Source: Siphonodentalium dalli
Taxonomy: Eukaryota > Mollusca > Scaphopoda > Gadilida > Siphonodentaliidae
DNA length: 64,000 nucleotides
Direction: 5' to 3'
Assembly (NCBI GenBank): GCA_032622095.1
Contig: CP136065.1
Span: forward strand, 244,713,474-244,777,473
Part shown: positions 59,966 to 64,000 of the stretch, piece after piece
Layout of the letters: every line of letters begins with the position of its first letter
Numbering within the stretch: the first letter of the stretch is position 1
Translations under genes and position numbers: made by a program
Notes under the pieces: generated by a model
The model's input: the letters and a program-made list of their open reading frames with translations, nothing else
Databases searched by the model: none
What the model was told of the DNA's origin: nothing

Positions 59966-60452
59966 TACATGTATTTAGGTTTGTTTCGTGATATATTGCT
60001 TCAACTATATACATGTTAAATAAAATTCCATAATAATTATAGGTGTGTTATGTTTCCATCACCACGAGACGAGGACGCGGATTATAGATTCAAGCCACGG
60101 ATGAGAATGTCATACTTAGAGCGCAACTATTGAAACATTATAGCACCATCTACCAGCAGCAAATTGGCACTAACACAGCTCTTTTGTGAGTTAGTCATGA
60201 CACAGATTTTGATTCAGATAACAGCTCATATTGTGAAATTCATGTGACAAAGATTTTGATTTACATAATCAATCATCAATTAATACATTTATCAAAATAT
60301 TGTCAATAATATTTGTTCTCAGTAATAGCGATAACTGATTTAACACAATATGGAAAACTGCGTTAAAAACAATATGGATGTAAAATATCAGATGGCTGCT
60401 GGCGGCCATGGTTTTTTTTGTACAAATGTTGAAACAAAAATTGAGAGCTCCC
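59966..60452. other. No gene recognised
   Basis: AT-rich sequence with no supported coding sequence. Confidence 0.35.
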
Positions 60453-60556
60453 ATCGATGATCCATATGAAGTTTGTATGAGAGTATGAGTGGAAGAAGAA
60501 TTTATCCGCCCCACTATATGAAGTTTGTATGAGAGTATGGGTGGACGAAGAATTTA
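60453..60556. repeat. Two-copy tandem duplication (~54 bp)
   Basis: 'atatgaagtttgtatgagag' plus 'tatgggtggacgaagaattta', with copies at about 60467 and 60518. Confidence 0.85.
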
Positions 60557-60859
60557 GTGATGCAAAGAGTAACATCTATTTTCAATCTAAATCCCATTAC
60601 TCAATAAGGGCTTTAACTCTGGAAAAAATAAATGAACTATACACGCGGTTTGTAGTTACCCTTACCCCATGTTGGTTCATCAACATATCAAAGATTGTTA
60701 AATCGGAGAGATGATGACCAATATATAGAGCTTCAATGTTGTTTCGGACGATTGGACTCACGGACGTCTATACTTACGAGGAACGTGCGGTGTTTTTTTC
60801 TATTTTTGTCCAACTTGTGGGTGCAACCCTTTTTTTTAAGAACATCTTTAAAAAGTCAC

Positions 60860-61090
60860 AATTGGCCAACACCCCAACTTGTGCTTTTTTCGAACCCGTG
60901 GAATATTATAAGATTTGTGATTCTACTACATTTTTTGTGATGTGAAATCGGTGAGTTACTGCAGTGTGTGTACTTGTGGATATTCTTGCAATATAATATA
61001 AGGCGGGCGACAAAAACAATGCCATCCTGGTCAGAGACGCAGTACGATTTGTGGGCAGGCATACGACATGACTTGGACCAATCAGATTAT
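60860..61090 (+). repeat. Dispersed repeat, partner of 43570-43800
   Basis: Shares 'gtgagttactgcagtgtgtg' and 'tattcttgcaatataatata' plus 'ggcgggcgacaaaaacaatg' with the first locus. Confidence 0.75.
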
Positions 61091-61554
61091 CAGAAGCTGG
61101 TAAAATTCGGAGGAATTGTGTTATTCTCCTTTCTATTTTATCGACTTCTTTTTTGCTTGGGAGTATTGAATCATATTTTAACAACTAACTTTCGGGGAAT
61201 ATCGTAATGAAATATATTTACATACTAAGTGTGATCATCACTAAATCCAGCAATCCGATTGTCCGGCGCCCACGTGGCTAGTTGCAATTATTTATCGGTG
61301 AATGCGCAACGGCACATAACTGCAAGCTCATAACAACATCGATACGTCATTTGGGTTTGGAAAGACGAACGCGTAATGTTTTGGGCGCATTTGGATTCGC
61401 GCAGGATTGACTTAATAAATCATCGGGTTTCAATTGTTCCTGTTAACTTTTGCCAAGGGTGATATGGGATATTTTGGGCTGGTTTTGTCACGATACACTT
61501 TTCGATTTAAGTACATTTACAAACGTGGCTTTTTCGCTAAATGTATATAAATAT

Positions 61555-61703
61555 AAGAATTAACTGTCATGTAGACTGTTTTTATGGAGATGTAACCGTG
61601 AGGTAAGTGGTCATAACTTGTATGTAAAACCCTTGTATGTTATGACCACTTACCTCACGGTTACATCTCCATAAAAGCATTCCACATGACAGTTAATCCT
61701 TAT
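61555..61703. repeat. Long near-perfect palindrome (~66-bp arms)
   Basis: 'ttatggagatgtaaccgtga' and 'ggtaagtggtcataac' on the left have exact inverses on the right ('gttatgaccacttacc', 'tcacggttacatctccataa'). Only a few mismatches lie in the outer part. The loop is about 14 bases. Confidence 0.95.
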
Positions 61704-61744
61704 TAACATCGAGTGTCAAATGCGCGTAGAAACCATGAATTGCA

Positions 61745-61855
61745 GAAGAGGATAAGGAAAATGTACTTCTATTGCTTATTGGTTTAGATTGCTTGGGACG
61801 ATTTTGACGATTTAACCAACAAAATGATAGTAAATAAACGGTGATTATCAAAATT
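61745..61855 (-). repeat. Dispersed repeat, inverse of 43068-43180
   Basis: Minus strand reads 'ccgtttatttactatcattt' then 'ggttaaatcgtcaaaatcgt', matching 43072-43110. Confidence 0.7.
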
Positions 61856-61908
61856 ACAACGTCTGAACTAACTAAGGATATGCAACAGTAAACCAGGGAA
61901 GATACTAT

Positions 61909-62320
61909 GTTAACCAAAAACGCCCAAATAAAGCTTCAACAGCCTAAAATATCTGCGGTCTGTCTCACTAACACCTTACAAATATGGATATCATTGGAAC
62001 CGGTTCATTGACCACATTGTGATGGTTACAGTTATGCCCTGTGCCAATGCATTCTCTTACATATGCGAGTCGACCATAGGTCGCCTCGCATATATAAGAG
62101 AATGCATTGGCCTTACATTCTTTAACAATTTTATAATTTTTTCTTACATATTTTAACAATTTTTATAATATTTTTATACATTCTTTGACAATTTTATCAT
62201 TTTTAATATGTGTTAAGCCAATGCATTCTCTTATATAAATTATGCGAGGCGACCTATGGTCGACTCGCATATATAAGAGAATGCATTGGCACAGGGCCGT
62301 TCTGTTGGGTAAAAGGTTAA
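61909..62320. mobile_element. Double-hairpin miniature element, copy 6 (TTTACCCAACA termini)
   Basis: Both hairpins are present (62042-62110 and 62218-62290, the latter with a 5-base insertion 'aaatt'). The right end is 'gttctgttgggtaaaaggtt'. The left arm carries the ~130-bp extension with 'aaataaagcttcaacagcct', inverse to that in copy 2 at 9968-10122. Confidence 0.85.
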
Positions 62321-62397
62321 TGAAACTACAAAACCACTCGTGAGATCCGATGACTCTATATAATATCGTGCCTGTGAATGACAAAGAATTCGTAACT

Positions 62398-62548
62398 AGT
62401 TATCGGACAACAAAACCGTTGTTGTCCTTCTCGGGAAACATTGAGGTGTGTCACCCACTCGAGAAAGGAATGTTTCGTGAGATATTCCGTTCTCGAGCGG
62501 GTGACAAATTTCAATGTCTTCTGAGATAGCGGGCAACAATTGTATGTT
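62398..62548. mobile_element. Foldback miniature element, family C copy 2
   Basis: 'tctcgggaaacattgaggtg' and 'tcacccactcgag' face 'ctcgagcgggtgacaaattt' and 'caatgtcttctgag'. Related to 42766-42903, including flanking 'aacaaaaccgttgttg' sequence in inverse orientation. Confidence 0.75.
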
Positions 62549-63560
62549 GTTACCATTCATCCTATTCTCCTCTCTTCTGATTGCCTGAAGTTCCGGCCAC
62601 AATGTGGGTTACTCTCGAAGGTAACATTTCGAAAGTTGTTGTCCGCTCAATAATGACCAGTAAACATAGAACTACGTAATCAATGTGCAGAGATTCCCTC
62701 ACAGCTCTCTAATAATTTCCTAAAACACTCATTTTTAGTCCAGGCACATTAGGCGTGAATGGGGAAAAGTACGGAAATAAATCCCGGAAAGCTGATTTTT
62801 TTTATATTATTTAGGCTATAACATCGCGGATGCTTCACGGAAAGTCCCCTAAAATCGGAGTTGAGCTTTCATAAAAAAATAAAAACTTATATATTTTTCA
62901 CAATCATAGGAATAATGGGATGTTATAACAATTTTTCAGCCGAAACATATAACAAATGTAATCAATATTGTTCAATACACAATTCTCGAACCAGAGATAC
63001 AAATTCAACGGGGGGATTTGAATGAATTTCGCAGATATGGATATAAAATAACATAATGACCCCAAAATATGACGATTTTTTCAGACAATCTGTATTATTC
63101 GATGTCAAATTTTTCGGGCTATTCATTACGTAGGCGCAAGCAATTTATTTTAAAAGCTGCACAGATATCACTCCTCCAACATAATATGCGGGATTAGCAA
63201 CTATACCTATGATAAGTGGTCAATACTTGTAAAAACATAACCCTACCCCCTAAACTGGCTCTCGTCACATTTTGCCCTTCCGCTAGTCCAAGTGTTTGTT
63301 GTAGAAAACACACCAACTGTGAAAAGGGCGATAAAAGCATGAAACTTGGCACATATGTTCCTTATACGCTACTGCTCATTTTCGCATGTGGCGTCATTTG
63401 CAACAGGCTCTTCTTAGCAACGGTTGCTAGGCAACTACCAGGCATCGGATTAATGCATATGACTGATATTATACGTGTTCTAACAATCTAAACTACGTCG
63501 TGTAGCATGTTTATGGTGAACATATTTGTTGTCAGGTTTGACCTGACTGACAAATTGCCA
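62549..63560. other. No gene recognised
   Basis: A frame at 63216-63491 overlaps the start of the terminal repeat region and has no domain I recognise. Confidence 0.35.
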
Positions 63561-64000
63561 TATTACTTACTTACAAGGGGTGGCGGTTGCTAGGGACGCA
63601 CACACAATCTAAAATGCACATATGACTGATATTATGGTAGCTTTAACAAACTAAACTACACCTAATAGCACTTTTGTGTTGAAAGCAATTAGAATAGTTG
63701 TTGTTAGTGTCGAGATGGCTGAAAAAATACCATATAATTCTTACTTATATGAGTGGTAACTGTTGTCAGGGTCATACCCGAAATACAAACATGCACATAT
63801 GACTGATATTATGGTAGTATTAACGTTTTTATGGTGAAAACAATGGCTGAAAAAAATACCATATAATTCTTACTTATATGAGTGGTAACTGTTGCCAGGG
63901 CCACACCCGAAATACAAACATGCACATATGACTGATATTATGGTAGTATTAACGTTTTTATGGTGAAAACAATTATAAATGTTGTTAGTGTGAGTCTAAC
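63561..64000. repeat. Tandem repeat running off the window end
   Basis: Units of ~125-160 bp share 'catatgactgatattatggt', 'gtattaacgtttttatggtg' and 'ttacttatatgagtggtaac'. The last two copies are nearly identical. The array may continue past 64000. Confidence 0.85.

Noticed and set aside
63216-63491. 91-codon plus-strand frame with a hydrophobic segment
   Set aside because: It overlaps the start of a tandem repeat region and lacks homology I can recognise.

Overview
This is eukaryotic nuclear DNA, AT-rich, gene-poor and packed with repeats. It most likely comes from a marine invertebrate, and a mollusc or another lophotrochozoan is my best guess. The reasons are a noggin coding exon, metazoan-style transposon families (a CXC/nuclease DNA transposon, a GIY-YIG Penelope-like element, a Tx1/L1-like LINE), many inverted-repeat miniature elements, and TTAGGG-type telomeric motifs inside a minisatellite. 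The species assignment is inference. I see no prokaryotic operon, CRISPR array, convincing tRNA or rRNA gene.

Host genes. The only apparently intact host coding sequence is a noggin-like BMP antagonist exon on the minus strand (41756-42331). All nine C-terminal cysteines are present but no signal peptide is visible. A decayed tyrosine-recombinase-like gene (Crypton-like) leaves two exons at 21468-21702 and 23744-24055 on the plus strand.

Autonomous-type mobile elements. (1) 49683-53805 is a DNA transposon about 4.1 kb long with ~130-bp terminal inverted repeats and a 3-bp TTA target duplication. It carries a frameshifted minus-strand gene whose product combines a putative transposase core, a PIN/XPG-like nuclease signature and a C-terminal CXC cysteine domain. 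The Academ superfamily is the best match I can name. (2) 53910-57648 is a nearly full-length but broken LINE ORF2 (APE endonuclease, reverse transcriptase, terminal zinc knuckle). (3) 44153-45011 is the 3' end of a Penelope-like element with a GIY-YIG endonuclease and a hammerhead-ribozyme-like tail. (4) 6566-7205 is a LINE 3' fragment.

Non-autonomous elements and repeats. The most striking is a miniature family seen six times (2972, 9727, 35594, 37504, 42345, 61909). It is built from two 69-bp near-perfect hairpins in opposite orientation, and at least two kinds of outer terminus surround the same core. One insertion is proven by paralogous empty sites that define a 4-bp ATTT duplication. 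Others include a hAT-like element with a perfect 8-bp duplication (20328-21118), a Mutator-like miniature element with a perfect 9-bp duplication (40502-40882), a mariner-like one flanked by TA (31470-31603), several foldback elements, a large inverted duplication (45455-48110), and minisatellites, one of which contains interstitial telomeric repeats (3489-4110).

Layout. 1-4.8 kb holds degenerate repeats, nested hairpins and the telomeric minisatellite. 5-16 kb holds a LINE scrap, miniature elements and tandem arrays. 16-24 kb holds tandem duplications, a hAT element and Crypton-like exons. 25-37 kb holds foldbacks, palindromes and minisatellites. 37-43 kb holds miniature elements and noggin. 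44-58 kb holds the four larger mobile units. 58-64 kb holds minisatellites, palindromes and a miniature element. The repeats do not form a pathway with noggin. Their relevance to it is positional: a decayed hairpin element lies directly against the 5' side of the noggin exon.
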